The translations under genes were made by a program, and so were the position numbers. Shown in pieces: positions 10,952 to 21,422 of a stretch of DNA of 46,114 bases. This stretch comes from Cyanophora paradoxa. Lineage: Eukaryota; Glaucocystophyceae; Cyanophorales; Cyanophoraceae. The first letter of the stretch is position 1, and every line of letters starts with the position of its first letter. The DNA lies in NCBI GenBank assembly GCA_004431415.1, contig QPMI01000302.1, positions 1-46,114 of the forward strand. Reading direction: 5' to 3'. Below the pieces are notes generated by a model. That model was not told where the DNA came from, did no database searches, and saw only the letters and a program-made list of their open reading frames with translations.

Positions 10952-11890
10952 CATCGCGCGTACGATGCGGCAGACGAGCCGGAGCTGGATCTCAGCAGCC
11001 GCATAGACGGTGATGTCCTCGCCGGTGAGCCAAACCAAAACGGCAGCGGCGCCATTCGACGCGGTGCGCAGCGGAGGACGACGCGGTGCTCGCGCTCATG
11101 CGGAACGAGGTCGCGCGGGTCCGATCGACCCGCCGCCGACACGCCGCGCGGGGGCGCGTCGGCCCACGCGGCCCGGGGCGTGCAGATGCGGGCGACGAAG
11201 CAGGAGGAGGAGGCGAAGGAGGAGCGCCTCGACGACGAGCTGCAGGCCGCCGACGAGGACGGCGAGGGCGGTGCGCCGCCTCGCCTCCCCCGCCCCCGCC
11301 CCCTGCCGCCTGCCCCGCCTCACCTCCCGAGGGCAGCGGAGGGGGCCCCCTCGAGCTGCCCGTACCGGCAGAGCTTCGAGCGCGTCCAGAGCCTCGTCAA
11401 CAAGACCGGCAACGGAGTGCGAGAGGGCGCGGCGCCCCGTTCTGCTTCAGGCGGCCTCAGCGGGGCGCAGGGGACGGGCCCGGGGGACAAGCTCGCCTTC
11501 TACGAGGCCCTGATGGCCATGTCCGGCGTGCGCTTGTGGCCCAGCGGTCGGCGGGGGCGGCGGGTGCGGGGCGGGGGGCGAGGGGCGGGGAGGGTGGCTC
11601 GCAGAGGCAGGAGGCGGAGGAGGAGGGGGAGGGGCGGGCGATGGCGGAGTTCCTCGCCGAGGCCGACAGCGACGCCGCCCTCGCCGGTGCCCCGCACCCC
11701 GAGCCCCGCCCCCCGCCCCCGCCCCCGCTGACGCGCCGGGCCGGCAGAGGCCTGCGGGCCGGCGCGGCGACGGCGGAGGAGGCCGGGCTGTACGAGGCGG
11801 GCGCCCCCCGCCGGCCCCGCCGCGCGCTGCGGGGGCGCTCACGCGGGGCGGCAGGCGGAGGCGGAGGAGCTCGACGCCTTCGACGCGTGA
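10952..11890 (+). CDS. Acidic coiled-coil protein, unrecognised
   Basis: I do not recognise this protein. Reading across probable introns gives AYDAADEPELDLSSRIDAE, then DDAVLALMRNEVAR, then a helical highly charged stretch (KQEEEAKEERLDDELQAAD, about 11195-11255), then CPYRQSFERVQSLVNKTGN (11355-11415), then PGDKLAFYEALMAMSG (11480-11527), and an acidic tail ending EAEELDAFDA with TGA at 11888-11890. The joint IDA is rebuilt by removing an intron that starts GTGATG near 11008 and ends GCGCAG before 11063. The 5' end is not resolved. The periodic Leu/Glu pattern suggests a mainly helical protein. The same DNA has long antisense frames, but only the plus strand shows splice-compatible, low-complexity-free blocks. 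Confidence 0.55.
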
Positions 11891-12329
11891 GCGGCCCCCG
11901 GCCCCGGCGCCGCACGGACCGGGAGAGCGCAGGGCCACGAGAGCCGAGAGCTAGAGGCTTGCATCGGAATGTGATCTTGATCATAATTACACGCATGTCT
12001 GCTCAAACGAATTAACATACAGTCGGAATTCGTCGTGAATATACATCATGATGAAAGCGACTGGCAACGAGGAAAGAAACTTCGAAAGAAACAAGTCAGA
12101 AGTGAAGATCTAGAGAGGAGGGAGGGACGCCTCCACTGGGCCAGCAGCAGCACCTCATGATCAGGGCCGGCGCGGGGCCCTCAGGGCCCTCCAGGCCACC
12201 TACAACTCGAGCGCGGCTTTCAAGTTTTGCCGCCGCCCCCGCCCGCGCTGCGCATGCCTCGCAATGCGACAGCCTCGAATTCTAGCTGCACGTGAAATGG
12301 CTCCGGATCCTGTAGCTGACCATGGATGG
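11891..12329. other. Intergenic spacer between two convergent genes
   Basis: It separates the convergent 3' ends of the coiled-coil gene and the WD40 gene. The region 11960-12110 is AT-richer (TGATCATAATTACACGCATG, GAATTAACATAC) and looks like 3' untranslated sequence. I see no coding sequence. Confidence 0.5.
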
Positions 12330-15194
12330 CTACTTGTGGGACTTCTCGAAGTCACGCATGGCCTTCATTGCGGCCTCGCCGACAGCGCGCATCGCCGCGG
12401 CCCGCTCCAGGTCCTCCTCCAGCTCTCGCACCCGCCCCCGCAGCCGCTCCGCCTCCCCCTCCGCCCCCGCCGCCCGCCTCTCGGCAGCCATCGCCCGCGC
12501 CTCCGTCACCTCCACTGCCGCTCTCGCCGCCTCCTCGGCCGCCGCTGCCCGCGCCTCTGCTGCTGCTGCCCGTGTCTCGGCATCGCGCTGCCTCTGCTCC
12601 GCCGCTGATGCCCGCTGCTCCGCCTGCTGCAGCTGCGGGCGCAATCTCGCATGTGTCTCCTCCCCAAACAGCCGCCGGAAGTGCTCAAGCGCCTCCGCCG
12701 CTGTCCGCGGGGGCTCCGACCCGCGGCTGCCCCCAGCCGTTGTCCCGGCCTCCGGCTCGCGATCGTCCATGGCTGGAGCCTCCGCTGAAGCGAGCCGCTG
12801 CTCCGAGGGGCCGGCCCCGCATTCGGCTGCCGCTGGCCATGGCCCGAAACCGCTGGGGCTCACAGACGCCGGCGGAAGGGAGGGTGCCGGTGCCGGCGGG
12901 GGGTTGCGTGGGCTGGGCTTCTTGTCAGCCGCGGGCCCCGCGCTGCGCTTCGCCGTCTCCGCGCTCCCCGCCGCGAGATCGAGGGCCTTCTTTTCCGCCT
13001 TCAGAGGGCCCAGGGCAGGGCGCTTGGCCGACTCGAGCTCGAGCTCCGCCGGCCGCTTCTCGGCCTTGAGCTTCGGCTGGAGGTGGGACCGGGCGCCCGT
13101 GCACGCGGCCGCGGACGCCGAGGAGGAGGAGGCGGCAGGGCTCTGTCACAGCGCCGGCGCGGTGAGCGAGGGGGACGCGAGCTGGCGGGGGGCATGGAGG
13201 GCGTACCGGGGGCCGGGGGACGAGGGAGAGGGCGCGCACGGACCAGTCCTCGCACGAGGCGAAGATGGTGCGGCCGTCCTGCCGGCGCGGGGGCCGCTGA
13301 GCGAGGGAGGATGGGGAGCCTCGGGGCGGGGGCCGGGGGGGCGCACGGCGGTGAGGGCGAGGCCGTGGACGCCCTTTGCCTCCTCGAGGAAGAACTTCTC
13401 GACGAGGGTGCAGGGCGGGGCCGAGCTCGAGCTGCTCCCGGCACCCGACGCCGGCAGCGTGCAGACGTGCACGACGGCGTCGAAGCCGTGGTCAGTCGGC
13501 TTCTTGCTGTTGACCTCGACGTCGCTGCCCACCACGAAGCCGCTCCCGTCCTGCGTGCCTTCACGTTAGAGATTTCAAACAAGTGCAGGATCCGGATATA
13601 CGGATTTAAGCGCACGGGGAAGAGCTTGATGACGCGGACAGGGAGGGGCTTGGTGTTGAAGTTTTGATCTGGCTCGCCGACGCACTCGAAGAGATACTCG
13701 CCGACGAGCGCGAGGGCCACCTGGCCGGCCGCCTCCGCCGCCCCGGGGGGGATGCGATAGACCCAGGCCTTCCCCTCGCCGCTCCCGAAGGCGACCACGT
13801 CCTGTCCGAGCATCAGATCCACACAGCCAAGGCTCTAAAGCTCGAATTCGAATCTAGAGCAGACGCGGACCTGGGCGAAGGAGATGGAGTGGACGCCGTA
13901 GATTGAGCGGGCGCCTTCGGACTTGCGGTCGAGGCTCTCGGTGTAGACACTGGCGACTTGGGCGACGAGGGCGTCGGCGAGGTCGCCCGCCCGCAGCTCC
14001 GTCCGGAAGAGTAGCACGAAGGTGCGCTTCCGCTGCTCGTTGAAGACGGCCACCGCGACGAGCTTCGCGTCCTGCCCCGCGCCCCGCCATGATCATGAGG
14101 GACTCACGTAATTCCTATAGCGCATGCACGCGCACGCACGGGGGACAGGGCGACGGCGCTGACTGGCCCAGTCCACTCATCCGGCAGCCTCACGTGCAGG
14201 ACCTCGCCGCGGGATGCAGCAGGCGCGTTGGGAGGGACGTGCGGATTAAGACCTCCGATGAACGCGTAGGGTTCGAATTGCCGTTGGCCAATGATCTTCC
14301 AGATGTCGGTCGTGCCATTCGCGCCTCCCGCCACGATGACCGCCCCGTCCTGCGCATGTGCACCAGGATGCAGGATTCAAAACGCTTGCAAAGTGATCAA
14401 CATTAATACGAATGTTGGACCTTTGAGATTGCGACGGAGGAAACGTAGAAAATGCCCTGCATGAGCTCCTGGATGGGTCTCGGCTGCGCGGCATTCGATC
14501 TCGCGGACCATACTCCGACTGCGCCGTCCGCGCCAGCGCTGGCGATGAGGTGGTCTGCCTCGGACTGCCCCTGATGGACGTTCACTGGATCCTGCGCGCG
14601 CGCAGGAAGCCCGTCGCGTCAGTCGTCGCTCACTCGAAACCAAGGACTGCGAGAGCAGCTAGCTATAGCTATAGCTAGTAGCTATAGAAATGCGCAAGCA
14701 CGGACCTCCGTCATGTCCATCGACCAGACGCCGGACGTGCATGTGCCGTTCCCGTGGTACACAGCGACCCAGCGCTGTGCAAATCCGGCAGCTGCAGCCG
14801 GCGCCCCCGGCGCTAAAACTTTCGAGTACAGGTTGACGAGAGCGTCGTCGCCTCCAAATGCCACAATGTCCCCGTTCTGCGCGCGCATCCGGAAATCCTT
14901 TCGTTAGGTCACGGCCGCGGGCCCCGGCCGCGGCGCCCGCGCGCGGCACTCGAGCTCGAAAGCGCGCAGCTAGCGCTGCGGCCGCGCGCGCGCGACCACG
15001 GGCTGGGGACTCTGGGATATCGATCCGGAAATTAAAGAGCTCGCGCTTCGCACCATCGAGCAGGCGACTCCCCGCATAGTTTGCGATCGTCCGCTTCGAG
15101 AAGCTGGCGGACGAACGTAAAAGCGGTCGGCCTGGGCGGCCTGCGCGTTCCAGGCGACAGCCATATGCATCGCCATTTCGTCAGATCTGGCCAT
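12330..15194 (-). CDS. WD40-like beta-propeller protein with C-terminal coiled coil
   Basis: A propeller-type scaffold of unknown partner. ATG at 15194 begins MARSDEMAMHMAVAWNAQAA. Blade-like pieces in order: NGDIVAFGGDDALVNLYSK (about 14880-14825), HLIASAGADGAVGVWSA (14553-14503), VIVAGGANGTTDIWKI (14340-14292), AVFNEQRKRTFVLLFRTEL, DVVAFGSGEGKAWVYRIPP (13803-13747), DHGFDAVVHVCTLPASG, GVHGLALTAV (13380-13350), and TIFASCEDWSV (about 13270). The D-x-VGVW and TDIWK endings are typical of WD repeats. The C-terminal part is disordered and basic/Ser-Pro-rich. It is followed by a long Ala/Glu/Arg heptad region (12340-12680) and ends MRDFEKSHK with TAG at 12330-12332. Several introns separate the blades. 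An N-terminal propeller plus C-terminal helix resembles mRNA-decapping scaffold EDC4 in outline only; I do not see enough to call it that. Confidence 0.75.
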
Positions 15195-15679
15195 GGGGCT
15201 CGGCGATCAGCTTTCGAGTTCTAGATCTACTCGAATGAAAAACTCACATCTCAGTTATACGCGTGCCTCAGAGGGCGTGTCGGCGCTCGCCTCAATGTGC
15301 AGGAACGCGACGAGCTGCGAGTTCGCGTTCACCTAGGCCTGCGCCTCGGAGCTCGACTTGATGAAACCTGGCGCATGACGAGGGGTAAAGATCTGAATGT
15401 GCAATGCGAGTTTTCCAGTGGGATAATGCTCAGAACGTGCGCCTAGATGACATGCATTCGCGTGCGCCTAGATGACATGCATTCGCCTCGTGCTCACCTT
15501 CGCCCTTCAGTTTCAAATCGTTGCAAAACGCAACAATAGCCGGCTTTTGAGCGCGCCGGGTCGTCCGATGTGCTGCAGCGGCTGCACGAAGGCTGGGTAT
15601 TCTCGTCTTGTCGTACCCCCCCGAAACCGCGGGATTCGCGGCGGAAACTTGGCAGTTATATCGATCTGCCGCAGGAAGT
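15195..15679. other. Divergent upstream region with 25-bp tandem duplication
   Basis: Upstream of the WD40 gene (-) and of the small plus-strand ORF. Apart from the 25-bp duplication at 15436-15485, it shows only moderately AT-rich sequence. An ATG frame from 15472 overlaps the ORF at 15680 in a different frame and shows no recognisable protein. Confidence 0.4.
15436..15485 (+). repeat. Perfect 25-bp tandem duplication
   Basis: The 25-base unit at 15436-15460 is repeated exactly at 15461-15485. The unit contains the words GTGCGCC and TAGATGACATGCATTCG. It lies in non-coding DNA. Because the two copies are identical, the duplication is recent, or an assembly artefact. Confidence 0.95.
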
Positions 15680-16079
15680 ATGAAGATGCAGCTTGGCAAG
15701 TACATGCAAAGCGCACCGACCTCGCCGCAAGCGCTAGTGGCAGCGGGGCCTGGCCCGCCCGGGTCGCCCGAGCGCGAATCCGCCGCGGCGACCAGCGATG
15801 CCGACATGTACTCCCAGCACACGGGAGCCGGCTCCGACGCGGAGGAGCGCGAGCGGGGCCGCCAGCTCGAAGAGTGGGAGCGGTCGACAACGGCGGCCCA
15901 GATCGCCGAACGGCCCTGATGCAGACTCCGCGTGGTTTGCGAGGCCCGCGGCCGCCGCGCGTCCCGCTCCGGCTCCCGCCGCACACGTTCTCTTCTCTTC
16001 GCCGCATGCGCACGGCGCCGCCTACGGCCTGAGCAGGCGCCAGCGGAAGCGGCTGCGGAGAGAGCAGGCGGCGTACTAG
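15680..16079 (+). CDS. Small hypothetical protein with basic C-terminus
   Basis: Not recognised. From Met 15680 the frame reads MKMQLGKYMQSAPTSPQALV, then a Ser/Glu-rich stretch and REEWERST-like helix (QLEEWERSTTAAQIAERP, to about 15917). A second frame continues with HVLFSSPHAHGAAYGLSRRQ and a strongly basic end, RKRLRREQAAY, with TAG at 16077-16079. Joining the two needs a short intron around 15918-15985 that I could not fix. The basic end could be a nuclear localisation signal. The open frame extends upstream of 15680 without an ATG, so the 5' end may be spliced. It might be an artefact of GC-rich DNA. Confidence 0.35.
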
Positions 16080-16326
16080 CAGTCTCACGCAAAGCAGCCG
16101 CGTGCGCGCCCCGCCCTTTCCCCTGCCACGCCCCCCGCCTGAGCGCCCGGGCCCCGCCGACGCTGCTCCGCCGCAGGCGTCTCGGCGTCCACGCACCACG
16201 CGCCGGCGCGCCACGCGCGCGCGCGCCGGCGCCTGGCCACAGAGCACACGGGCGAAGATCGCACGAGCCACAGCATCGGGGGCAACCCGACGCGGGGCGC
16301 CACGCGGCTAGCAGCTCTGCCAGCGG

Positions 16327-18129
16327 ATGCGCTGGCCCCGTCCCGCCCCGCCCTGTCCCTGCGGGGCCCCGCCGGGCCCGCCCTTCGCCTTTGGGCGGCT
16401 GCCGCCGGAGCTGCTGTCGCGCGTCCTGCAGCTCGCCGGCCCGGGGCCGCCTGGGGCCTCCGGCGCGTCGCCCGCGCCTGGCGCGCCGCCTTCGCCGGGG
16501 TCGCCTGGGAGCCGTCGGACCCCTTCCCCGTCCGCCTCCGCTCGGCCGCCGCGGCGCGCGCCGCCGCAGAGGCCGCCGCCGCGGGGCGGCTGCCGGTGCG
16601 GGGCGCCGTGCTGGCGGCGGCGGGCGGCGGCCTCTGCGCGGAGGAGGGAGCACCTGCCGGCCCTCGCGGCCTTGGCGGCAGCGCCGGGCGGGGCGTGGGA
16701 GCTCGCGGAGGCGCGCGTGGAGTGCGCCGTGCCCGCCGCCGCCCTTTCTTCGCACCTCCTCGCCACGCTAGAGGCCCTGCGGCCCGCCGCCCCGCGCCTC
16801 GCCCGCCTCTCCCTCGCCGCCGCCCTCCGCCCCGCCCCGCACGGCCACGGCATCGGCCCCGTACCCCTGCTGCCCCCGGAGCGCCTGGGGCCCCTGCTGG
16901 AGCCCTTCGCGGCCCTGGAGTCCCTGCAGCTCCCGCCCCGCCTCGCCGTACCCCCCAGCCTCGCGGAGTGCATCGCCGCCTGCTGCCCGCGCCTGCGCCG
17001 GGCGGCCCTCGCCCTCGCCCCCGCCGACCTGCCGGCCCTCTCCGCGCTGCCCCTCGAGTGCTTCGCCCTCTACGCCGAGCAGCCCCGCGTGGCGCGCGCA
17101 CCCTCCCTCGCACGCCCTTGCTCCAGGCGGCCCCGCCTCCTGACCCCCGCCCAGCTCGCAGAGAGCGTCGGGACGTTCCCCTCCCTGCGATCCCTCCACC
17201 TCCTCCCGCCCCCCGACGACCCCGCCGCCCACTGCCCGCTCTGCGCCTCGGGCCCCGCCCTGCGCTCCCTCCCCGCGAGCTTCCCCCGCCTCGCCCGCCT
17301 GGACGCCCTCCTGCAGGCCCGCCGGCCCCCGCCCCGCGCCCCGCGCCCCGCGCCCCTCCTCCCGCGGGCTGACGTCGCAGGCGGCCTCAGATCGAGGAGG
17401 GGGCGAGCGGCGAGGAGGTGGCGGCCCTCGCGGCCCTCCCCCGCCTCACCGCCCTCCGCCTGCGCCTCGCCGCCTGGGGCCCCGCCCGCGCCCCCACCCG
17501 CGCCCTCCGCTCCCTCCGCGAGGCCGGCGCCCTCGCCGCGATCGACCTCCACTGCCCGCCCGTCCTCAGTGCCCCCCCGTCCCCGCGCCTGCCCTGGCCG
17601 ACATGCTCTGAGCCGCCGGCGCCGCCCCGCGCGCGCAGCGGAGGAGGAGGCGGCGTCCTTCAAGGCTTTGCGGGGCTCCTCGCCGGCTGCGGGCCGCCCT
17701 CGCCGCCCTCGACGACGAGCTCGCCCCCGGCGGCGCGTCCGTCGAGGCCGCCCTCGAGGCCCTCGCCCGCGCCGCCGCCGGCGCCCGCCGCCTCCGCCCC
17801 CTGCGCCTCGCCGCGCTGGCGCCGACGGACACGGACGAGGGGCTCGAGGCGTGGGGCGCCCTCGCGGACCTCGCGCCCCTGGGCCGCCGCCTCGAGCTGC
17901 GCGTCACCCTCGTCAGCCCGCAGCGCTACGAGCGCCGCGACTGGCACCACTACGCCGACGGCCGCCGCCAGTCCCCCATCGAGGAGGAGTACCGCAGGCG
18001 CGCCCCGCGCCCTCTCCACGGCCCGCCCCGTCTTCTCTAACGGGGCGGGCCTGCACGCGCAGCTACCTCCCCGCGCTGGTGCCGGCCGCCGCCGTCCGCT
18101 TCGAGACTGAGTACTCCGAGTTCTGGTGA
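16327..18129 (+). CDS. F-box protein with leucine-rich-like repeats
   Basis: Probably a substrate-recognition subunit of an SCF ubiquitin ligase. An N-terminal F-box is visible: FGRLPPELLSRVLQLAG (about 16384-16440), continued after an intron by WGLRRVARAWRAAFAGVAWE (16455-16515). The rest is Leu/Ala/Pro-rich with repeated leucine-rich segments such as RLARLSLAAALRP, FAALESLQLPPRL, CPRLRRAALALAPADLPAL and FPSLRSLHLLPP (16780-17215), suggesting degenerate LRRs. Later segments read RRLRPLRLAALAPTD and ALADLAPLGRRLELRVTLV. The last intron is well defined: 17998-18062, GC-AG, with a TCTAAC branch-like word, joining YR to SYLPAL. The protein ends EYSEFW, TGA at 18127-18129. Met 16327 is chosen because it directly precedes the F-box frame. 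Which repeats are real LRRs is uncertain, since Leu/Pro/Ala are favoured by the base composition. Confidence 0.65.
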   Translation: MRWPRPAPPCPCGAPPGPPFAFGRLPPELLSRVLQLAGPGPPGASGASPAPGAPPSPGSPGSRRTPSPSASARPPRRAPPQRPPPRGGCRCGAPCWRRRAAASARRREHLPALAALAAAPGGAWELAEARVECAVPAAALSSHLLATLEALRPAAPRLARLSLAAALRPAPHGHGIGPVPLLPPERLGPLLEPFAALESLQLPPRLAVPPSLAECIAACCPRLRRAALALAPADLPALSALPLECFALYAEQPRVARAPSLARPCSRRPRLLTPAQLAESVGTFPSLRSLHLLPPPDDPAAHCPLCASGPALRSLPASFPRLARLDALLQARRPPPRAPRPAPLLPRADVAGGLRSRRGRAARRWRPSRPSPASPPSACASPPGAPPAPPPAPSAPSARPAPSPRSTSTARPSSVPPRPRACPGRHALSRRRRPARAAEEEAASFKALRGSSPAAGRPRRPRRRARPRRRVRRGRPRGPRPRRRRRPPPPPPAPRRAGADGHGRGARGVGRPRGPRAPGPPPRAARHPRQPAALRAPRLAPLRRRPPPVPHRGGVPQARPAPSPRPAPSSLTGRACTRSYLPALVPAAAVRFETEYSEFW

Positions 18130-18550
18130 TCGATTCCCTGCAGCTGCCGGCGCCCCATAAAGTTCTAGGGGCACTGTAGCAGATCCAGCCATATGCATAC
18201 ACATGCAGGGCTCGCGAACGCCCGGCGGCGGCCCCTGGGGCCCTGCGCATGCGCGCCCCTTTTAGCTTCGACTCACATTCTCGTGAGGGGCTTCAATTTG
18301 TTTAGTATTGGCACTATGCTACTATGGTACTCGATTAATAGAATCAAATAGCTGATCATGTCCCAAACTGGAACCAAGTGCAAAGCAGCACGCCGGGAAA
18401 ATCACATAACGCTGAACACGTCGAGAATAACGCAAGCCCTTAATGTGACACACCACTGGCGATGGCAATGGCAGAAGCCGGATAAGCGGAAATGGAAACT
18501 CCTGGGCTCGCGGGGGGCGCGGCGCGGGGCCGGGGCCGGGGCTCAGGCGG
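18130..18550. other. Intergenic spacer between two convergent genes
   Basis: Between the convergent 3' ends of the F-box gene and the LamG gene. The section 18260-18440 is AT-richer. No conserved coding sequence or RNA gene is visible. Confidence 0.5.
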
Positions 18551-20026
18551 CTAGTTGATGAGGATGGAGCCGCCGTGGAGGGTGATCGAGGCGCCGGCCT
18601 CGACGCTCACGAGGGCCGTCGGCGCCGCCTCCAGCGCCCCCGCAGCGCACACGTCCTGCCCCCGCCTCAGCCCCCGAGTTGCGCGCGGCAGGCCACGCGG
18701 CGGAGCTCGGGCGGACGGCGCCGGGGCCCGCCGCGTAGAACTGGGCGGTGACGCCGGAGGCGGCGGTGTCGGCGAAGGGCGCCCCGTCCACGTCGTTCGC
18801 GAGGCCGGCCGCCCCCAGCGAGACCCCCGTCGGGCCCTCCGTCAGCGGCGCTGCCCGCCCCGGCCCGCGTCGTCCTCGCCCCCGGAGCGGCGCTGTGCGG
18901 GCGGGCGGGCGGGGCGGACCGCTGATGCGGAGGCCCGGGAAGAGGGAAATGCTAGCGGGGCGCACGCGCCAGCGGCGCGCCTGCGCGATCTGACTCGCCG
19001 ACCGCGCGTAGTTCCAGACGCGGACCTGCGGCCGGCGGGGCGGGCGGGGTCGGGCTCGGCTGCGTGCTCGAAACCGCAGCGCGCGCGGGGCGGCGCAGGG
19101 GCGCGCCTCGGCGATGCCGACGATCTGGCCCGTGGCGCCGGCGGGGTGGACGTTGAAGCGGAAGCCCGGGCTCGCGAAGCCGCTGGCGGCGGGGAGGGTC
19201 CACGAGGAAGTCACGTCCGCCAGCGCCGCCCCGTTCGCGTAGATCAGGATGCGCGCGCGGCTCGTCCCGTCCTTGGACGACGTCAGCACGAACGCGTAGT
19301 GGTTCCACTCTGCGCGGCCGCCTTATCAGAGCCTAGCGGGGCCGGCTGCTGCAGCTGCGGCATGCACAGGGTGGCGGGGAGCTGGCGGGCCGGGCTGGGA
19401 GCGGCGCACGGGTGACCTGCGAGCTCGGGAGGCTCGTGAAGAGCGTATCGGAGGCTGCGACCGCTGGGCTCGAGCCGTCTGCCCAGCTGCAGTAGAAGGT
19501 GACCGGGTCCCCGCTGATTACTGCGCGCGCGCACGCGTACGCTCAGCCCGCCGTGAGATAACCCCCGACAGGGCACGGCGCGCACTCGAGCACGCAATGG
19601 AAGGATAGGTTGATTCGCATATTTCCACCATCGGCACGTAGCCTGCGGGAGGGCTGTCCAAACGCGCCTGCGGGTCTCCTCCATCGCTGAAATTCGAGGC
19701 GGGATGCGCTAAGGCGGCGCACCCAGTACTCGATCGTGACATCCTGGTTCGCGGTCCAGACGAGCTTCGAGGCTTCAGCTAGCGAGAGAGGCAGCGTGAA
19801 CTGCTGGCGGGTCAGAAAGGGCGAGGAATGCCAGCGAGCGCCGAAGCAGCGGCACCTCGAAAGCAGAGGTGGAAGTCGGCCGGAGCTCAACACACCCTTG
19901 AGCGGAGCCGGACGCAACGACGAGCGCCAGCACGAGCAGGATCCGGAGCGCTGCGAGCTGCACCCGTACGCGGGCCTCCGGGCTCTCTGCGGTGCTTCCT
20001 GGAGCCCGGAGCCGTATGCTCTCCAT
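18551..20026 (-). CDS. Secreted LamG / concanavalin A-like domain protein
   Basis: Probably an extracellular carbohydrate- or protein-binding protein. Met 20026 starts a signal peptide: a basic n-region, then LAALRILLVLALVVASGSAQG with likely cleavage after the Ala/Gly-rich end (about 19965-19905). The lectin-fold segments follow: FTLPLSLAEASKLVWTANQD and VTIEYWVRR (19800-19715), the typical LamG strand with E-x-W. Next comes HYAFVLTSSKDGTSRARILIY with ANGAALADVTSSW (19295-19210), the classic W-x-H-Y-A-x-V and ILIYVNG block. FRFNVHPAGATGQIVGIAEA (about 19160-19105) and QVRVWNYARSASQI (19028-18990) match the final D-E-V-R-V-W strand. The C-terminus, VSVEAGASITLHGGSILIN, ends with TAG at 18551-18553. 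A single LamG-like domain, broken by several short introns. It is head-to-head with the 20294 gene, 267 bp apart. Confidence 0.8.
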
Positions 20027-20293
20027 GCCTGGGCTGCCAGGCTGGGCAGCGCGGGTGCTTCCAGCTGGCCCTGGGGACAAGGGGCTCCCAGCTGACGCTA
20101 TGCGCTCAAATCTGGGTCGCCGCTGGTTTTCTCCGTCGCCTGCCTCGGAATCTCGGTTAGCTATGCACTGTAACACGGCGCGGAGTCGCTGTGGAGTCAG
20201 TGTGGACGTCGGCCCGGGTACCTGAAGTCACCTCGCCAACTCCAACGGTTCGACTCCGCGCGGAGCCACTTCTCCTGCCCACCCCTGCTCGTC

Positions 20294-20917
20294 ATGGCGG
20301 CGCCCCTCTCGCCCCCGTCGAGCCCGCTCAACGTGCCGCCGGAGCTGGTGCCGCCAGTTCCCGGCATTCTTGATCGCTGGAAGGTGTTGGGGGCGAACCT
20401 GCGCGGCTTGGACAAGCGGCCGTTCCACCGCGAGGGTCTCCTGCGCCCTTGGACGCCGGAGGATGTCGACAAGTTCATCGCCGAGGACAAGCTCCACGGC
20501 CCTCAGGTTAGTACGGCCGTATCGCGACATCCACCCCGCTTTGGGACGCTCGCACGTTCCCACGTAGGGCATTAGCGCCGAGCTCAAGCGCACAGCGCGG
20601 ACCGGAGCGCCCATTCCGGCCCGCGTGCCGCTGACGCCATCCCGCTTATGCAGGTCCAGGCCATCCGAGACAGCCAGATGCTGATTGGAGGCGCCGGTGT
20701 GGGATTCGGAGGGTTCGTGTACGCGTACGGCGCGTATGCCTCCAGGAAGCCGCTCCTGGCGCTCCTTCCGGGCGCCGCCGCCTTCTGCGTGGGCCTTCTG
20801 GTCGGGGACAGCATCTCGCGGGTGACCTTGTTACGCGGCGTCGACCGCGCCCTTGCGGACCGTGCGTTCCAGCAATGGTGGAAGGCCGAGTACGACCGCC
20901 GCACCGCTGGCAAGTAG
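20294..20917 (+). CDS. Two-helix membrane protein, unrecognised
   Basis: A 158-residue protein made of two exons, 20294-20506 and 20654-20917, separated by a 147-bp GT-AG intron. This is the longest intron I could place exactly. The N-terminal half is soluble (LDRWKVLGANLRGLDKRPFH, then WTPEDVDKFIAEDKLHGPQ). The second exon has two Gly-rich hydrophobic segments, MLIGGAGVGFGGFVYAYGAY and PLLALLPGAAAFCVGLLVG, with a short basic loop between, then a charged amphipathic tail ending WWKAEYDRRTAGK. The topology and small size suggest an organelle or ER membrane protein. I do not recognise a family. The gene model is clean: ATG, one intron in phase 0, TAG. Confidence 0.8.
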
Positions 20918-21422
20918 GGCCTTCCTGTACAAAATCCTTGAATTCAAGTTTCAACTTTCCCCGATCCTGTACAGTTCTGCAGTGACGCAGTATGCTCTCT
21001 AATCGACTTCTTCCATGACTGTGCTCTAGGCGCAGTCCCTTGAATGTTACTGTTAGCTCGAGGGGCCGCTAGAAGATTGAATTAGGCTTCAGCGCCGGGT
21101 GCACCATGCATATGACCGTCAGCGACCAGCTGCAGCAGCGGCCGGCCTGGCAAATTTGTCGAGCCGCGCAGTGGTGCGCCGCCACTGGGCGCCCGCCTCG
21201 CCAGTGAGTCGCCACCCGCGGCGCTCGGCCTGCAATTGCAAGCTTGCGCATGCGCACATCATCAACAGATCCATTCCTCAATTAACTGTGGTATACTAAC
21301 ACTGAAACACTATTCGATAACTGTTAACTGTGCATTTGACTGCAAGTCACTGGCCCCGGTGTTGGCGCGCGCGTCCGCTAGATGTGCGGATTCGGGAGAG
21401 GAGCAGACGGAGTGGGGAGGGC
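20918..21422. other. Intergenic spacer between two convergent genes
   Basis: Between the 3' ends of the two-helix membrane protein gene and the PAC3 gene. Base composition is more balanced than in the genes. No ORF with recognisable content and no RNA gene were seen. Confidence 0.5.

Noticed and set aside
11096-11323. Minus-strand hydrophobic Leu-rich stretch that looks like a TM helix
   Set aside because: It is the complement of the plus-strand Glu/Lys-rich coiled coil, a usual artefact.
12700-15194. Calling the WD40 gene EDC4
   Set aside because: Only the general plan matches; no EDC4-specific block was recognised.
18358-18558. Plus-strand 66-codon frame in the spacer after the F-box gene
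   Set aside because: No similarity and overlaps the 3' end of the LamG gene on the other strand.
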